Assembly: GCA_015206945.1 (NCBI GenBank)
Contig: JADEXV010000003.1
Span: 36,516 to 100,515 of the forward strand
Direction of reading: 5' to 3'
Source of the DNA: Nostocales cyanobacterium LEGE 12452
GTDB taxonomy: Bacteria; Cyanobacteriota; Cyanobacteriia; Cyanobacteriales; Nostocaceae
Length of the DNA: 64,000 nucleotides
The position numbers were made by a program, and so were the translations under genes. Below, in pieces: positions 53,358 through 62,829 of this stretch. The notes beneath the pieces were generated by a model. That model had not been told where the DNA came from. It did no database searches and was given only the letters and a program-made list of their open reading frames with translations. How positions within the stretch are numbered: the first letter of the stretch is position 1; the number at the start of each line of letters is the position of its first letter.

Positions 53358-53867
53358 TCATTTCACCCCCTTAGCAACCTGACTTACCAAGTGAGTGAGT
53401 TCGGGTAAAATCAGTTTTTCCATCGCCAGTCGCACAGCATTACTGGAACCAGGAAGCGAAAAGATTAATTTATCTTGATAAATACCAGCAACGGCACGAG
53501 AAGCGATCGCCCGCGAACCAATTTCTTGATAACTTAAAAAACGAAATAACTCACCAAATCCCGGCAAAGTTTTCTCCAGTAACTTCTCAATGGCATCGTA
53601 GGTGGTATCTCGTGGTGCAATACCTGTACCACCATTAAAAATTACAGCATCCAAATTTGTGCTTTTACCTAGATTTTCTATCTGCCCTTGAATTTGTGTT
53701 GGTTCATCTTTAATAATCGTGTAGGCTCCTACAGCATGGTTAGCACCAAAGAGTAATTGCTGAATTAGCTGACCACTTTTGTCTGTTTCAAAAGTGCGTG
53801 TATCGCTGACAGTAACTACAGCACAAGTTACGAAAACTCCAGGCGAGTCTGGATGGGGTTGTGGCAT
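53358..53867 (-). CDS. moaB: Molybdenum cofactor biosynthesis protein MoaB
   Basis: A 169-residue MoaB/Mog-type protein; the family adenylates molybdopterin before molybdate insertion. The sequence shows AVVTVSDTRTFETDKSGQLI, the loop NLDAVIFNGGTGIAPRDTTYDAIEKLL with its conserved GGTG, and the trimer-face block LIFSLPGSSNAVRLAMEKLILPELTHLV. In cyanobacteria nitrate reductase and some other enzymes need this cofactor. It stands alone, about 95 bases downstream of psb28 on the same strand. Confidence 0.93.
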   Translation of the reverse strand: MPQPHPDSPGVFVTCAVVTVSDTRTFETDKSGQLIQQLLFGANHAVGAYTIIKDEPTQIQGQIENLGKSTNLDAVIFNGGTGIAPRDTTYDAIEKLLEKTLPGFGELFRFLSYQEIGSRAIASRAVAGIYQDKLIFSLPGSSNAVRLAMEKLILPELTHLVSQVAKGVK

Positions 53868-53961
53868 TATATGTCACTCATGTACTTTTAATAATGGATA
53901 ATTGGGCATGGTAAATGGCGCATTGACAATTACCAATGCCCCATGCCCTATGCCCTATTCT

Positions 53962-54303
53962 CTATGCCTCATTTTTACTCAGTCCCAGATCGTTTTCTTC
54001 CGCATACCGTTCCATGAAGCGCATAAAGCGCTCCCATTCTTGAGCAGATTTCATTACGTAAAGTGCTTCTAATTCTTCCGGTTTCCCGTTAATAAATTTA
54101 GCTTTAACCTCACGGGTAATTATCTCGCCTTCTTCGTCAATCAAGTACATCCCGGTAATATCTTCGGTAGTACCTTGATCTAAAATTTTTGGATTCGTAA
54201 AAATAAACGTCGCTGTACCACTGTCCCCAGTGCGCGATCGCGTCAAGCGCACATCTGGAGTTACCTCTTCGTCAAGACCTCTAGAAAACTGGATTTTCGC
54301 CAT
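53962..54303 (-). CDS. psb28: Photosystem II assembly protein Psb28
   Basis: Psb28 binds transiently to the cytoplasmic face of CP47-containing assembly intermediates during photosystem II biogenesis and is not in the mature complex. The 113-residue chain starts [29 protein letters not shown], continues with [14 protein letters not shown] and [21 protein letters not shown], and ends [21 protein letters not shown]. Length is normal. It is followed by moaB on the same strand; the upstream region holds a short spacer and dtd. Confidence 0.95.
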   Translation of the reverse strand: MAKIQFSRGLDEEVTPDVRLTRSRTGDSGTATFIFTNPKILDQGTTEDITGMYLIDEEGEIITREVKAKFINGKPEELEALYVMKSAQEWERFMRFMERYAEENDLGLSKNEA

Positions 54304-54406
54304 GATGAATGAATTTAAACTTTGGTGATGGTTAATTTAATATTCTCTCATCAATTAGAACACCACGGTCTAGAGACTACTGTTATTCAGTTTTTAGTGT
54401 ATATAC

Positions 54407-54859
54407 TTAAATCGCTTCTTTTTCAAGTAATAAAGTTACGGGGCCGTCGTTTTCAATCGTAACTTGCATCATTGCACCAAACTTACCTGTTTCTACCTGC
54501 AACCCGCTAGCTCTTAACTTGATAACAAAACGATTATACAAATCTTCTGCCGATTGGGGAGCGGCTGAACGGTCAAAAGAAGGACGGCGACCTTTGCGAC
54601 AGTCACCATAAAGTGTAAACTGACTGACAACTAACAAATCGCCGCCAATTTCTTGTATAGATTTTTGCCAGCGATCGTCTCCTCCTTCGTTAGGAAAAAG
54701 CCGCAATTCTAAACATTTACGCACCATCCAGTCGATTTCAGTATCAGTATCGGTATTGGTTATACCTATGAGCAAATTTAGCCCCCGCCCAATTTTGCCG
54801 ACAATTTCATCATTAACTGTAACTTGAGATGATTTGACTCGCTGGATAACAACGCGCAT
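54407..54859 (-). CDS. dtd: D-aminoacyl-tRNA deacylase
   Basis: DTD hydrolyses D-aminoacyl-tRNAs and glycyl-tRNA-Ala as a translation proofreading step. The 150-residue protein begins [27 protein letters not shown] and carries the active-site motif [17 protein letters not shown] and the substrate-gate Gly-Pro in [10 protein letters not shown]. Residues are in the canonical order and the length is normal. It is on the minus strand next to psb28, separated by 103 bases. Upstream are heptamer repeats (TAATTCGTAATTCG). Confidence 0.95.
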   Translation of the reverse strand: MRVVIQRVKSSQVTVNDEIVGKIGRGLNLLIGITNTDTDTEIDWMVRKCLELRLFPNEGGDDRWQKSIQEIGGDLLVVSQFTLYGDCRKGRRPSFDRSAAPQSAEDLYNRFVIKLRASGLQVETGKFGAMMQVTIENDGPVTLLLEKEAI

Positions 54860-54971
54860 TTTTACTAATTCGTAATTCGTAATTATTGGTCAAACACTCG
54901 CACGTAATTTACAGCAGTTAGCAAGTTAAGAAGCTGATAATGCAGGGGAGTGAGGAAGCGATGTCTACGAC

Positions 54972-55013
54972 GGTCACTGAGCGCAGCCGTTGGCGCAGCC
55001 TCTCGTAGAGAAG
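54972..55013. repeat. Dispersed GGTCACTGAGCG element, compact copy
   Basis: Opens with GGTCACTGAGCGCAGCCG and closes with GCAGCCTCTCGTAGAGAAG, matching the blocks at 48899-48965 with the middle insertion absent. Confidence 0.7.
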
Positions 55014-55084
55014 TGCGGACTACGCCTACGCTATTCTCTCATTTTCCATTGCTCAAAATTGATGGCGGAGCCATTGAGAATTCA

Positions 55085-55105
55085 TTCCCAGGTTCCACCT
55101 GGGAA
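55085..55105. repeat. 9-bp perfect hairpin TTCCCAGGT/ACCTGGGAA
   Basis: A 3-base loop and 9-bp stem just after the CobW-family gene (minus strand). No T-tract follows on that strand, so it is a dispersed hairpin or a weak terminator. Confidence 0.55.
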
Positions 55106-55126
55106 CGAGTAGTAAGTTTCTAACTT

Positions 55127-56242
55127 TTATTTGCCAAAGCCTTTACCGCGAGAGGTTGAAGGTAGACAAATGCATTTTTCAAGTTGACTAATTAAAGCCT
55201 CACGATCCAAATTTTGACCAATCAGCACTAGCTGATTTTTCAATTGACCTTTCCATTCATCATCATCCAAGGTGAAGCGTTTACCGCAAAGGTGAAAAAT
55301 ATGACGCTTCGGACTTTCATCAAACCACATAATTCCCTTGGCTCGGAAGATATTTGAGGGTAGCTGGTTATCTAAGAAATACTGAAACTTCCTAATAGAA
55401 AAAGGCTTGTCACTTTGGAAAGAGATGGAAGTAAAACCATCATTTTCTAAATGGTCAGAATGATGGTGGTGATCGTGGTCATGGTCGTGATGATCGTGAC
55501 CGCATGTTGAGTGGTCATGATCGTCGTGGTCGTGATGATCGTGATGTTCATGATCGTGATGGTCGTGTTCATCCACCACTGTGTCGAAATATTTATCCGA
55601 CTCAAACAGACCAACACTCAAAATTAAAGGAAGTGGCACTTGCGATCGCGTCGCGCGGATAATTCTTGCTCCTTCCTTAACTTCGTTAATTTTTCTTTCT
55701 AACTCGTTCAAAGTAGCTTCATCAACCAAATCTGCTTTGTTCAGCACAATTACATCGCCATAAGCAATTTGGCTGTATGCTGCCTCAGAGTTAAATAAAT
55801 CTAGGCTGTAATTTGCTGCGTCTACCACAGTAATAATCGAATCCAAGCGAGTTAAATCCCGCAATTCTGTGCCCAAAAATGTTAAAGCTACTGGTAGCGG
55901 ATCTGCCAATCCAGTTGTTTCCACTACTAGATAATCTAAATTTTCTTGGCGTTCTAAAACTTTGTAAACTGCATCTACTAAATCATTATTAATAGTGCAG
56001 CAGATACAACCATTATTTAGTTCCACCATGTTCTCACCAGTGGAAACAATTAGCTCGTTATCGATGCCAATTTCGCCAAATTCATTTACGAGAACAGCGG
56101 TTTTTAAACCCTGTTGGTTGTTGAGGATATGATTGAGTAAAGTCGTCTTGCCACTACCGAGGAAACCCGTAATAATTGTTACTGGCATTCCTTGTTTGGG
56201 CGTATCCATTGCCGAAGATTCGGGTGTAACTGCTGATTGCAT
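55127..56242 (-). CDS. CobW/COG0523 family metal-chaperone GTPase, His-rich
   Basis: A 371-residue G3E GTPase. The P-loop is GFLGSGKTTLL (residues ~25-35), the Walker B/Mg region is LVVETTGLADPLP, the metal motif CICC (C-x-C-C) is near residue 80, and NKAD is present. A ~40-residue His/Asp-rich run (about residues 225-265) then links to the C-terminal CobW_C domain (GIMWFDESPKRHIFHLCGKR). The His-rich run and CxCC argue for a zinc (or other divalent metal) chaperone rather than cobalamin synthesis. It stands alone on the minus strand; the first codons lie about 260 bases before cysS, which is divergent. Confidence 0.9.
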   Translation of the reverse strand: MQSAVTPESSAMDTPKQGMPVTIITGFLGSGKTTLLNHILNNQQGLKTAVLVNEFGEIGIDNELIVSTGENMVELNNGCICCTINNDLVDAVYKVLERQENLDYLVVETTGLADPLPVALTFLGTELRDLTRLDSIITVVDAANYSLDLFNSEAAYSQIAYGDVIVLNKADLVDEATLNELERKINEVKEGARIIRATRSQVPLPLILSVGLFESDKYFDTVVDEHDHHDHEHHDHHDHDDHDHSTCGHDHHDHDHDHHHHSDHLENDGFTSISFQSDKPFSIRKFQYFLDNQLPSNIFRAKGIMWFDESPKRHIFHLCGKRFTLDDDEWKGQLKNQLVLIGQNLDREALISQLEKCICLPSTSRGKGFGK

Positions 56243-56504
56243 AGCGCTGTTATCAAATAATCAAAAAATAGTAATGTAGCGCAGATAGTCCAGAAAACAC
56301 TAGCACCGCTAGAGGTAAGTCAAAAGTTAACACTGAGCGGAGTCGAAGTGTCAAAAGTCGAAACCCTTGATTTCTGGGCTTTCGAGATTTTGTCCAATAG
56401 TATGTTGATTTCCGCCGTGACGTACTAGCATAGGGATGCTGGACTGTCATCCCAGCGGCTTTACCCTATTATTACGTATCTCCTTATTTCAGCATTACTC
56501 TGTT

Positions 56505-57950
56505 ATGACCCTAACCCTTTACAATACCCTCACCCGTCGTCAAGAACCGTTTGAAACAGTCGAAACAGGCAAGGTTAAGATGTATTACTGCGGCGTGACG
56601 GTATACGACTACTGCCATTTGGGTCATGCTAGAGCTTGCATCGTTTGGGATGTAATACGCCGATACCTCCAGTTTATCGGTTATGAAGTCCGATATATCC
56701 AGAATTTTACTGATATTGATGACAAGATTCTCAATCGAGCCTGTGCTGAACATTCATCGATGGAAGCCATAGCCGATCGCTTTATCAAAGCATATTTTGA
56801 GGATATGGCGCGATTGGGAATCAAAGAAGCTGATGAGTATCCCCGCGCTACCCATACGATGAATGGCATTCAGCGGTTAATTCATGAGTTGGAAAATAAA
56901 GGTTTTGCTTACCCTGCTGACGGTGATGTGTATTATGCAGTGCGGCAGTTTGCTGAGTATGGTAAGCTTTCGGGACGCAAGTTAGAAGATATGCAAGCGG
57001 GAAAAAGCGATCGCGTCAACATCGAAGATCCAGAGTACCAGAAAAAGAAAGACCCCTTCGATTTTGCTTTATGGAAGGCAGCAAAACCGGGAGAACCAGC
57101 TTGGGAATCACCTTGGGGCGCAGGTCGTCCGGGGTGGCATATAGAATGCTCCGCAATGGTACGCGATCGCCTGGGTGATACCATCGATATTCATGCTGGT
57201 GGTGCTGACTTAATTTTTCCCCACCACGAAAATGAAATTGCCCAATCTGAGGCTGTAACCGGAAAACCCTTAGCGCGTTACTGGTTGCATAACGGCATGG
57301 TAAAAGTAGATGGTGAAAAAATGTCCAAATCTTTGGGCAACTTTATCACTATTCGAGAATTGCTGGATCGAGGAGTGGACCCGATGGCAGTGCGGTTGTT
57401 CGTGCTGACCGCTCAATATCGTACACCCATAGATTTTACCGACGAAGCGATCGCCGCAGCAACCAACGGCTGGCACACCATTAAAGAAGGTTTACTCTTC
57501 GGCTACCAATACGGCAAAAAACTAGGCTGGGGAGTGGGGACTACCTCACTACTTCTTGAAACTGTTGAACGCTTTCAAGAAACTGTAAATAATGACTTTA
57601 ATTTTCCTGGTGGGTTAACAGTGCTGTTTGAATTAGCCAAAGAACTGCGCCGTGAGGGAAATATTATTGTGCATGAAGGGAAAACAGAAACATCACCAGA
57701 TGAGTTACAGCGTCAATGGCAAACTCTCGTCACATTAGCTGGAGTCTTGGGTTTAGAAGCCGAAATAGAAGCCGAAACTGACAAGAGTAATGGTTTAAGC
57801 GATGCAGAAATTGAAGCAAAAATTCAGCAAAGACAAGAAGCACGGATTGCCAAGAATTTTGCCGAAAGCGATCGCATTCGCGACGAACTTCAAGCACAAA
57901 GTATTACGCTAATTGATAGCCGTGATGGTACGCGCTGGCATCGGAATTAG
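56505..57950 (+). CDS. cysS: Cysteinyl-tRNA synthetase
   Basis: Charges tRNA-Cys. The class I signature is HLGHA (HIGH-like) in YDYCHLGHARACIVWD, and KMSKS occurs in GEKMSKSLGNFIT. Zinc-binding cysteines are in KMYYCGVTVYDYC and ECSAMVRDR with HHENE. The 481 residues from Met 56505 (MTLTLYNTLTRRQEPFETV) match family length; I excluded the 23-codon upstream extension. The C-terminal anticodon region is helical with IEAKIQQRQEARIAKNFAESDRIRDEL. Its 3' end is followed by repeats and tldD. Confidence 0.97.
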   Translation: MTLTLYNTLTRRQEPFETVETGKVKMYYCGVTVYDYCHLGHARACIVWDVIRRYLQFIGYEVRYIQNFTDIDDKILNRACAEHSSMEAIADRFIKAYFEDMARLGIKEADEYPRATHTMNGIQRLIHELENKGFAYPADGDVYYAVRQFAEYGKLSGRKLEDMQAGKSDRVNIEDPEYQKKKDPFDFALWKAAKPGEPAWESPWGAGRPGWHIECSAMVRDRLGDTIDIHAGGADLIFPHHENEIAQSEAVTGKPLARYWLHNGMVKVDGEKMSKSLGNFITIRELLDRGVDPMAVRLFVLTAQYRTPIDFTDEAIAAATNGWHTIKEGLLFGYQYGKKLGWGVGTTSLLLETVERFQETVNNDFNFPGGLTVLFELAKELRREGNIIVHEGKTETSPDELQRQWQTLVTLAGVLGLEAEIEAETDKSNGLSDAEIEAKIQQRQEARIAKNFAESDRIRDELQAQSITLIDSRDGTRWHRN

Positions 57951-58086
57951 GGAGAGTTGGGAGTCGGAAAGCAGGGGAGCAGGGGGAGAAATTGTAGTAA
58001 GTTTTTCCCCTCTGCCCCTCTGCCCCTCCGCACCTCTGCCTCTTATGCCCAATGCCCCATTCCCCATTCTTTATTCCCCATTCTTT

Positions 58087-59526
58087 ATGTGGTCTGAACT
58101 CAAAAAAGCGATCGCTAGTTTCGATATTCCCGCTGATTGGATTGGTATTAGAGCCGTAAAGGAAACTTCTACTAACCGTTTAGTCCGTGACGCCTTACCC
58201 CAACTAAACGGCAAATCCTTCACTGTCGGAGCCATGCTGGAAGTTTTGGTCAATGGCTGTCTGGGTTATGCAGCTACTAACTCTCTAGAACTGTCTTCCC
58301 TGCAAACCGCTGCCCAAACAGCCTACAAACAGGCACTAGCAGCAAGTGAATGGTGGATACATCCCTTCCGTGAAAGTGAGCGCCCTAAAGTCGTTGGTGA
58401 ATATAAATCTCCATTTCTTGAGCCATTGGATGCTCTGAGTCCAGGAGAAATCAACGATTTACTGGTTCGCATTTGCCAAACGCTGAAAGTTAACGACAAA
58501 ATTGTGCAAACCATAGCCAGTGCTAGTACCACTGAGAGAGAATCTTGGTTTGTTAGCAGCAACGGCTCAGAAGTTTATCAAAAAATTCTATCTATAGGCA
58601 CTCATTATGGAGCCACCGCCCAAGATGGAGCAGTTGTACAGCAGCGCAGCAACAACGGCTCGCAAGCAAACTGTTACCAAGGCGGACTCGAACTGTTAAA
58701 ACAAGAAAACTTATGGCATCGGGTGCGGCAAATAGGTGAACAAGCAATAGAACTCTTGACAGCAGAAGAATGCCCAACCACCCGTACCAATTTAGTTTTA
58801 GCTCCAGATCAAATGATGCTGCAAATCCATGAAAGTGTTGGGCATCCCCTAGAAATTGACCGAATTTTGGGAGATGAGCGTAATTATGCTGGGGGCAGCT
58901 TTGTTAATAAAAGCGATTTTGGCAACCTAGTATATGGTTCGCCTTTGATGAACATTACTTTTGATCCTACCGTGCCTGGTGAATTTTCTAGTTACGGCTT
59001 TGATGATACTGGTGCTGTAGCAACACGGGAGTATTTGGTTAAAGAAGGTGTACTGCAACGGGGTTTAGGCAGTCTAGAGAGTCAAGCCAGAGCAGGTGTA
59101 GCAGGAGTTGCCTGTGCCCGTGCTTGCTCATGGAATCGACCAGCGATCGATCGCATGGGTAACTTGAATTTAGAGCCTTTAAACGGCACTTTTGAAGAGA
59201 TTATTGGCGGGATAGAACACGGCGTTTACATGGAATCTAACCGTTCTTGGTCAATTGACGATCGCCGCTACAAATTCCAATTTGGTTGTGAGTACGCTAA
59301 ATTAATTGAAAACGGTAAACTTACCAAAACCCTTCGTAATCCAAATTATCGCGCCACAACACCAGAGTTTTGGCATAGTTTAATTAAAGTCGGAGATGCC
59401 ACAAACTGGCAAATGTATGGTACTCCTTATTGTGGCAAAGGAGAACCAAATCAGGCCATTTGGGTAGGACACGGTTCACCTGTCTGTGTATTTGCTAATG
59501 TTGAAGTTTTTGGTGGAGGAACTTGA
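58087..59526 (+). CDS. tldD: TldD-type metalloprotease subunit
   Basis: From Met 58087 (MWSELKKAIASFDIPADW) the protein has 479 residues. The zinc motif is HESVGHPLEID (HExxxH) near residue 255, and a downstream cysteine-rich stretch CARACSW is seen. TldD proteins pair with TldE/PmbA to degrade unfolded peptides and to mature microcins and ribosomal peptides in other bacteria. The open frame extends 58 codons upstream through spacer sequence (including a phrase of repeats), so I start at 58087. A TldE-like gene follows after 266 bases that hold repeats. Confidence 0.92.
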   Translation: MWSELKKAIASFDIPADWIGIRAVKETSTNRLVRDALPQLNGKSFTVGAMLEVLVNGCLGYAATNSLELSSLQTAAQTAYKQALAASEWWIHPFRESERPKVVGEYKSPFLEPLDALSPGEINDLLVRICQTLKVNDKIVQTIASASTTERESWFVSSNGSEVYQKILSIGTHYGATAQDGAVVQQRSNNGSQANCYQGGLELLKQENLWHRVRQIGEQAIELLTAEECPTTRTNLVLAPDQMMLQIHESVGHPLEIDRILGDERNYAGGSFVNKSDFGNLVYGSPLMNITFDPTVPGEFSSYGFDDTGAVATREYLVKEGVLQRGLGSLESQARAGVAGVACARACSWNRPAIDRMGNLNLEPLNGTFEEIIGGIEHGVYMESNRSWSIDDRRYKFQFGCEYAKLIENGKLTKTLRNPNYRATTPEFWHSLIKVGDATNWQMYGTPYCGKGEPNQAIWVGHGSPVCVFANVEVFGGGT

Positions 59527-59617
59527 AAAATACAATAGTTAGGAGTTAGAAGTTGGTAGTTAGGAGTTTTGAATTGAGTAGGTAGGCATAATTAAACATA
59601 AAATAAAATCCTAACTT

Positions 59618-59671
59618 GTAGTGAGCGATAAATCGCTCAAAAAAGATTATCAGGACTAAAGTCCTTACTAC
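59618..59671. repeat. Double-hairpin palindromic element, copy 2
   Basis: Two adjacent hairpins (GAGCGATAAATCGCTC at about 59621-59637 and AGGACTAAAGTCCT at about 59652-59665) framed by GTAGT at the left and ACTAC at the right. This is the same design as the element at 23749-23798, with the left arm diverged. Confidence 0.7.
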
Positions 59672-59714
59672 AAACTTTAATTTATTTATGCCTAGCTACT
59701 TATAAAAATTCTTT

Positions 59715-59755
59715 TAACTCCTAACTCCTAACTCCTAACTCTTAACTCCTAACTT
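59715..59755. repeat. Heptamer tandem repeat (TAACTCC)
   Basis: About six units of TAACTCC (one carries TAACTCT) in the tldD-tldE spacer, typical short tandem repeats of heterocystous cyanobacteria. Confidence 0.8.
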
Positions 59756-59792
59756 TCTCCCTCTCTCTATTCCCTATTAATATTTAATATCC

Positions 59793-61139
59793 ATGAAAAT
59801 TGAGGAATTATCTGCGTTAGAAGTCAGCTTTAATCGACTGATTGAAAGTCTGCTGATTAAAAAAGCAGAAGATGAACAATTCACTGTGAGACTTAGCAGT
59901 GAAATAAGTCAATTTACTCGTTTTAATCATGCAAAAGTGCGGCAAACTGGTTGTGTTGCTGATGGTTGGATAGAACTGACTTTGATGCAAAATCAGCGCA
60001 ACAGTGTTCGGCAGTTTCCCTTTACTGGGAATTGGGAGGTAGACTGGCAATTAGCATATACTGCTTTGCAAGAACTACGTGACGAACTTATTCTACTACC
60101 CATCGATCCATATCTAGTTTTGCCATCAGGAAATAATATCAGTAGAGAAATACATTCTGGAAATTTATTGGCGGCTGAGGCAGTAGTTCCAACTGTACTA
60201 GAACTAGTTGCTGAATTGGATTTTACAGGAATATATGCAGGTGGAGTGGTAATTAAAGCTTATGGTGATTCTAGCGGTCAAAAACACTGGTTTGCTACTG
60301 ATTCTTTCACATTAGATTATTCTCTATTCTCTACATCTGGACAAGCTGTTAAGGGTACATTTGCCGGGAGTGATTGGAATGAATCTACATATATCGCCAA
60401 AATTAGCGAAGCTAAAAAACAACTAGAATTGCTTGCTCACCCAACTAAAGAACTGCCACGTGGACAGTACAAAACTTATTTTGCACCTGCTGCTGTTGCA
60501 GATTTATTATTGATGCTTTCTTGGGGAGCTGTGAGCGAAGCTGATATCCAACAAGGAAACAGTGCTTTAGCTGCTTTATGGCGTCAAGAAAAACAACTTT
60601 CTCCAAGATTTAGTTTAAAAGAAAATTTTCAGCGGGGATTAGTGCCGCGATTTAATGAATTGGGAGAAATGGCAGCACCGGAGTTACCTGTAATAGAAAA
60701 AGGATATTTGGTAAATACTCTGGTGAATTCTCGAACTGCTAAGGAATATCAAAAAATTGCCAACGGTGCTAATGGTTCAGAGACTTTACGAGCGCCAGAA
60801 GTGAGTACTGGTAATTTAGGATTTGAGCAGATTCATTCAAGTTTAGATACAGGATTATATGTATCAAATTTGCATTACTTGAATTGGAGCGATCGCCACA
60901 CTGGTAGAATCACAGGTATGACTCGTTATGCTTGTTTTTGGGTAGAAAATGGGGAAATTATCGCACCCATTGAAAACTTACGTTTTGATGAAAGTCTCTA
61001 TCGCTTCTGGGGAGAAAATCTAATAGATTTGACTACTTTTCAAGAATTCATTCCCGAAGTAGGTACTTATGAAAGTCGTCAACTTGGAGGTAGTTTAGTT
61101 CCCGGTATGCTAGTGGAAGATTTTACATATACTTTGTAG
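59793..61139 (+). CDS. pmbA: TldE/PmbA-like subunit
   Basis: A 448-residue TldD/PmbA-family protein without the HExxxH zinc motif, as expected for the TldE partner of the TldD/TldE heterodimer. Family marks include ALRAPEV-like and core segments such as TRYACFWVENGEIIAPIENLRFDESLYRFWG at the C-terminus. It probably forms the structural half of the pair with the gene 266 bases upstream. The ATG 59793 is preceded by a short A/T-rich lead. The 3' flank carries a dispersed repeat (about 61165-61210). Confidence 0.88.
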   Translation: MKIEELSALEVSFNRLIESLLIKKAEDEQFTVRLSSEISQFTRFNHAKVRQTGCVADGWIELTLMQNQRNSVRQFPFTGNWEVDWQLAYTALQELRDELILLPIDPYLVLPSGNNISREIHSGNLLAAEAVVPTVLELVAELDFTGIYAGGVVIKAYGDSSGQKHWFATDSFTLDYSLFSTSGQAVKGTFAGSDWNESTYIAKISEAKKQLELLAHPTKELPRGQYKTYFAPAAVADLLLMLSWGAVSEADIQQGNSALAALWRQEKQLSPRFSLKENFQRGLVPRFNELGEMAAPELPVIEKGYLVNTLVNSRTAKEYQKIANGANGSETLRAPEVSTGNLGFEQIHSSLDTGLYVSNLHYLNWSDRHTGRITGMTRYACFWVENGEIIAPIENLRFDESLYRFWGENLIDLTTFQEFIPEVGTYESRQLGGSLVPGMLVEDFTYTL

Positions 61140-61226
61140 TCATATTGTGTAAAAATACTCTATTTTTGCTAGAGACGCGTTAGCGAAGCCCAGTCTAAGT
61201 TCACGTCTCTACAAAAAATTATAAAA

Positions 61227-61554
61227 TCACCTATCTCTGTAAACTGCATTAATTACAATATCTTTGATACTCAAGTAAAGAATTAATAGCAACAATAAAA
61301 ATTGCTCAAATTGAAGAATTGGATCTAAACGCCAACCTTGATAATACAAGATTACTCCACTTAACAACATTATAATTGGCGTAAATATTAAGTTGGATAA
61401 GGTAAAGGGCTAAAGCCCAACCTCTAAGCCTGGTTCCACGCTGGGATAGCCAAGCTACTGTTAAAATTAAGTAAATAATTGCCCAAAGGAAATAAATAAT
61501 TCCAATGAAACCAGCTAGATTTAATCCAAAGTTAACTTGAGCGAAAGTAAGCAT
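61227..61554 (-). pseudogene. Frameshifted Ycf66-like membrane protein gene
   Basis: The first frame from ATG 61554 reads MLTFAQVNFGLNLAGFIGII and on through RLRGWALALYLIQ, then loses the family pattern and stops at 61306. In the next frame the sequence continues as FTPIIMLLSGVILYYQGWRL and DPILQFEQFLLLLLILYL, then SIKDIVINAVYRDR and a stop at 61227-61229. The block QGWRLDPILQF is a hallmark of Ycf66 proteins. Deleting one base near 61384-61392 joins the parts into about 108 residues. So this is either a recent frameshift or a base error in the sequence. Ycf66 function is unknown. Confidence 0.72.
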
Positions 61555-61699
61555 TTATTAAAAATCCTGCTTAATTACAAGCTAAAATTTTAAATTTATT
61601 AGTAGGTAGATTCCCTAAAATTATTCCTTTATGAAAATTGTTGGGTTAAGCAATAGCGAAACCCAACCGATAATTTTTCCTCATCTCTCGTTAGAACCT

Positions 61700-62368
61700 C
61701 TATCTTTTTTTGCCAGGAGGTGAATTGCGCTGGGTGAGGTTATCAATTTGCAATTGTTGCCGTCCGTTGGTGATAATTCGCAACATATCTTTGAGATCCT
61801 GCTCGATATTTCCCAGGATGCCATCGGCATAAGCATCAGCACCATCTTCAATTTCTTGAGCTTGAGCGATCGCAGTTTGCCTCATTTGCTCTAACTCTTG
61901 CTGACAAGCATACCGCTTGCGGTCAATCTCGGCGAGGGTTTCTTGCATTATTCCCTCACACTCTTGTTGCACCTGTCGCCGCAGTTGTTCAGCTTCCTGT
62001 TCTGCGTGTTGAATAATATCGCTTTCAGCTAAAATTTGCGCTCTTTTTGCTTGTGCGGCCTCAACAACCTGCTGTCCATACTCTTCCGCCTCTAGCAGAA
62101 TTTCATCCTTTTGTTCTAGAATCGCTGCTGCTTCTTGAAAAAGTGATGGTAAAGCAAGCCGGATGTAATCAAGCTGATCTAGCAGCTTTTCTTCATCTAT
62201 GAGTGTGCGTCCCGTCAGCGGAATCCTGAGACTAGAGAGAACCATTTCCTCTAGGCGGTTGAGTTCCTGCTGAATATCTATGCTTCCCTCTCCACCGAGA
62301 TGCTCTTGAGGGGGGGGATTGCTTCCGTTGAGATTGGAGTCAACATTGGAGATTTGTGATTGTAGCAT
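61700..62368 (-). CDS. Coiled-coil DivIVA/F0b-like protein
   Basis: A 222-residue mainly coiled-coil protein ([62 protein letters not shown]) with an N-terminal region containing [25 protein letters not shown]. This resembles cyanobacterial DivIVA-type (Cdv3) division proteins or ATP-synthase b-like stalk proteins; I favour the former but am not certain. The start overlaps the 3' end of coaD by 91 bases. A terminator-like or repeat segment (GTTGGGTT/AACCCAAC) lies further downstream at about 61638-61665. Confidence 0.65.
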   Translation of the reverse strand: MLQSQISNVDSNLNGSNPPPQEHLGGEGSIDIQQELNRLEEMVLSSLRIPLTGRTLIDEEKLLDQLDYIRLALPSLFQEAAAILEQKDEILLEAEEYGQQVVEAAQAKRAQILAESDIIQHAEQEAEQLRRQVQQECEGIMQETLAEIDRKRYACQQELEQMRQTAIAQAQEIEDGADAYADGILGNIEQDLKDMLRIITNGRQQLQIDNLTQRNSPPGKKR

Positions 62369-62829
62369 TGGTATATATCTAGGGCAATGTGTGGAGGAAC
62401 GAGATGATCGATAGAGCCACCAAACCTTGCAATCTCTTTTACCACACTACTACTTAAAAAACTATACTCATTTGAGGTTGCAAGAAAAACTGTTTCTATT
62501 TGGGTAGAAAGAGTTTTATTGGTGTGAGCCATTTGCAGTTCCACTTCAAAATCTGACACAGCCCGTAAACCCCGGAGCAAAACTTGTGCTTGTCGCATTT
62601 GGGCATAGTTGACGGTAAGACCATCAAAGCTGTCTACTTCTACATTAGATAGATGTTGTGTAGAATGACGGATCTGATCTAGCCGTTGCTCCACGCTAAA
62701 AAGTGGCATTTTGTTGGGGTTCCGCAGTACAGCGACAATTACCCGCTCAAACAGGCGACTACCGCGCTGTATGAGGTCTAGGTGTCCCAAGGTGATGGGG
62801 TCGAAGCTACCAGGATAAATAGCTATCAC
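62278..62829 (-). CDS. coaD: Pantetheine-phosphate adenylyltransferase
   Basis: CoaD adenylates 4'-phosphopantetheine in coenzyme A synthesis. The nucleotidyltransferase signature [14 protein letters not shown] (with T-x-G-H) is at the start, and the substrate loop [19 protein letters not shown] and the late [13 protein letters not shown] are intact. The 183-residue chain is about 20 residues longer than usual; the extra C-terminal tail lies in the 91-base overlap with the next gene. lgt is divergent upstream. Confidence 0.95.
   Translation of the reverse strand: MIAIYPGSFDPITLGHLDLIQRGSRLFERVIVAVLRNPNKMPLFSVEQRLDQIRHSTQHLSNVEVDSFDGLTVNYAQMRQAQVLLRGLRAVSDFEVELQMAHTNKTLSTQIETVFLATSNEYSFLSSSVVKEIARFGGSIDHLVPPHIALDIYQCYNHKSPMLTPISTEAIPPLKSISVEREA

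Noticed and set aside
57913..58086. 58-codon N-terminal extension of TldD
   Set aside because: It overlaps the end of cysS and is translated spacer/repeat sequence (Pro/Leu/Ser-rich); TldD family members start at the Met at 58087.
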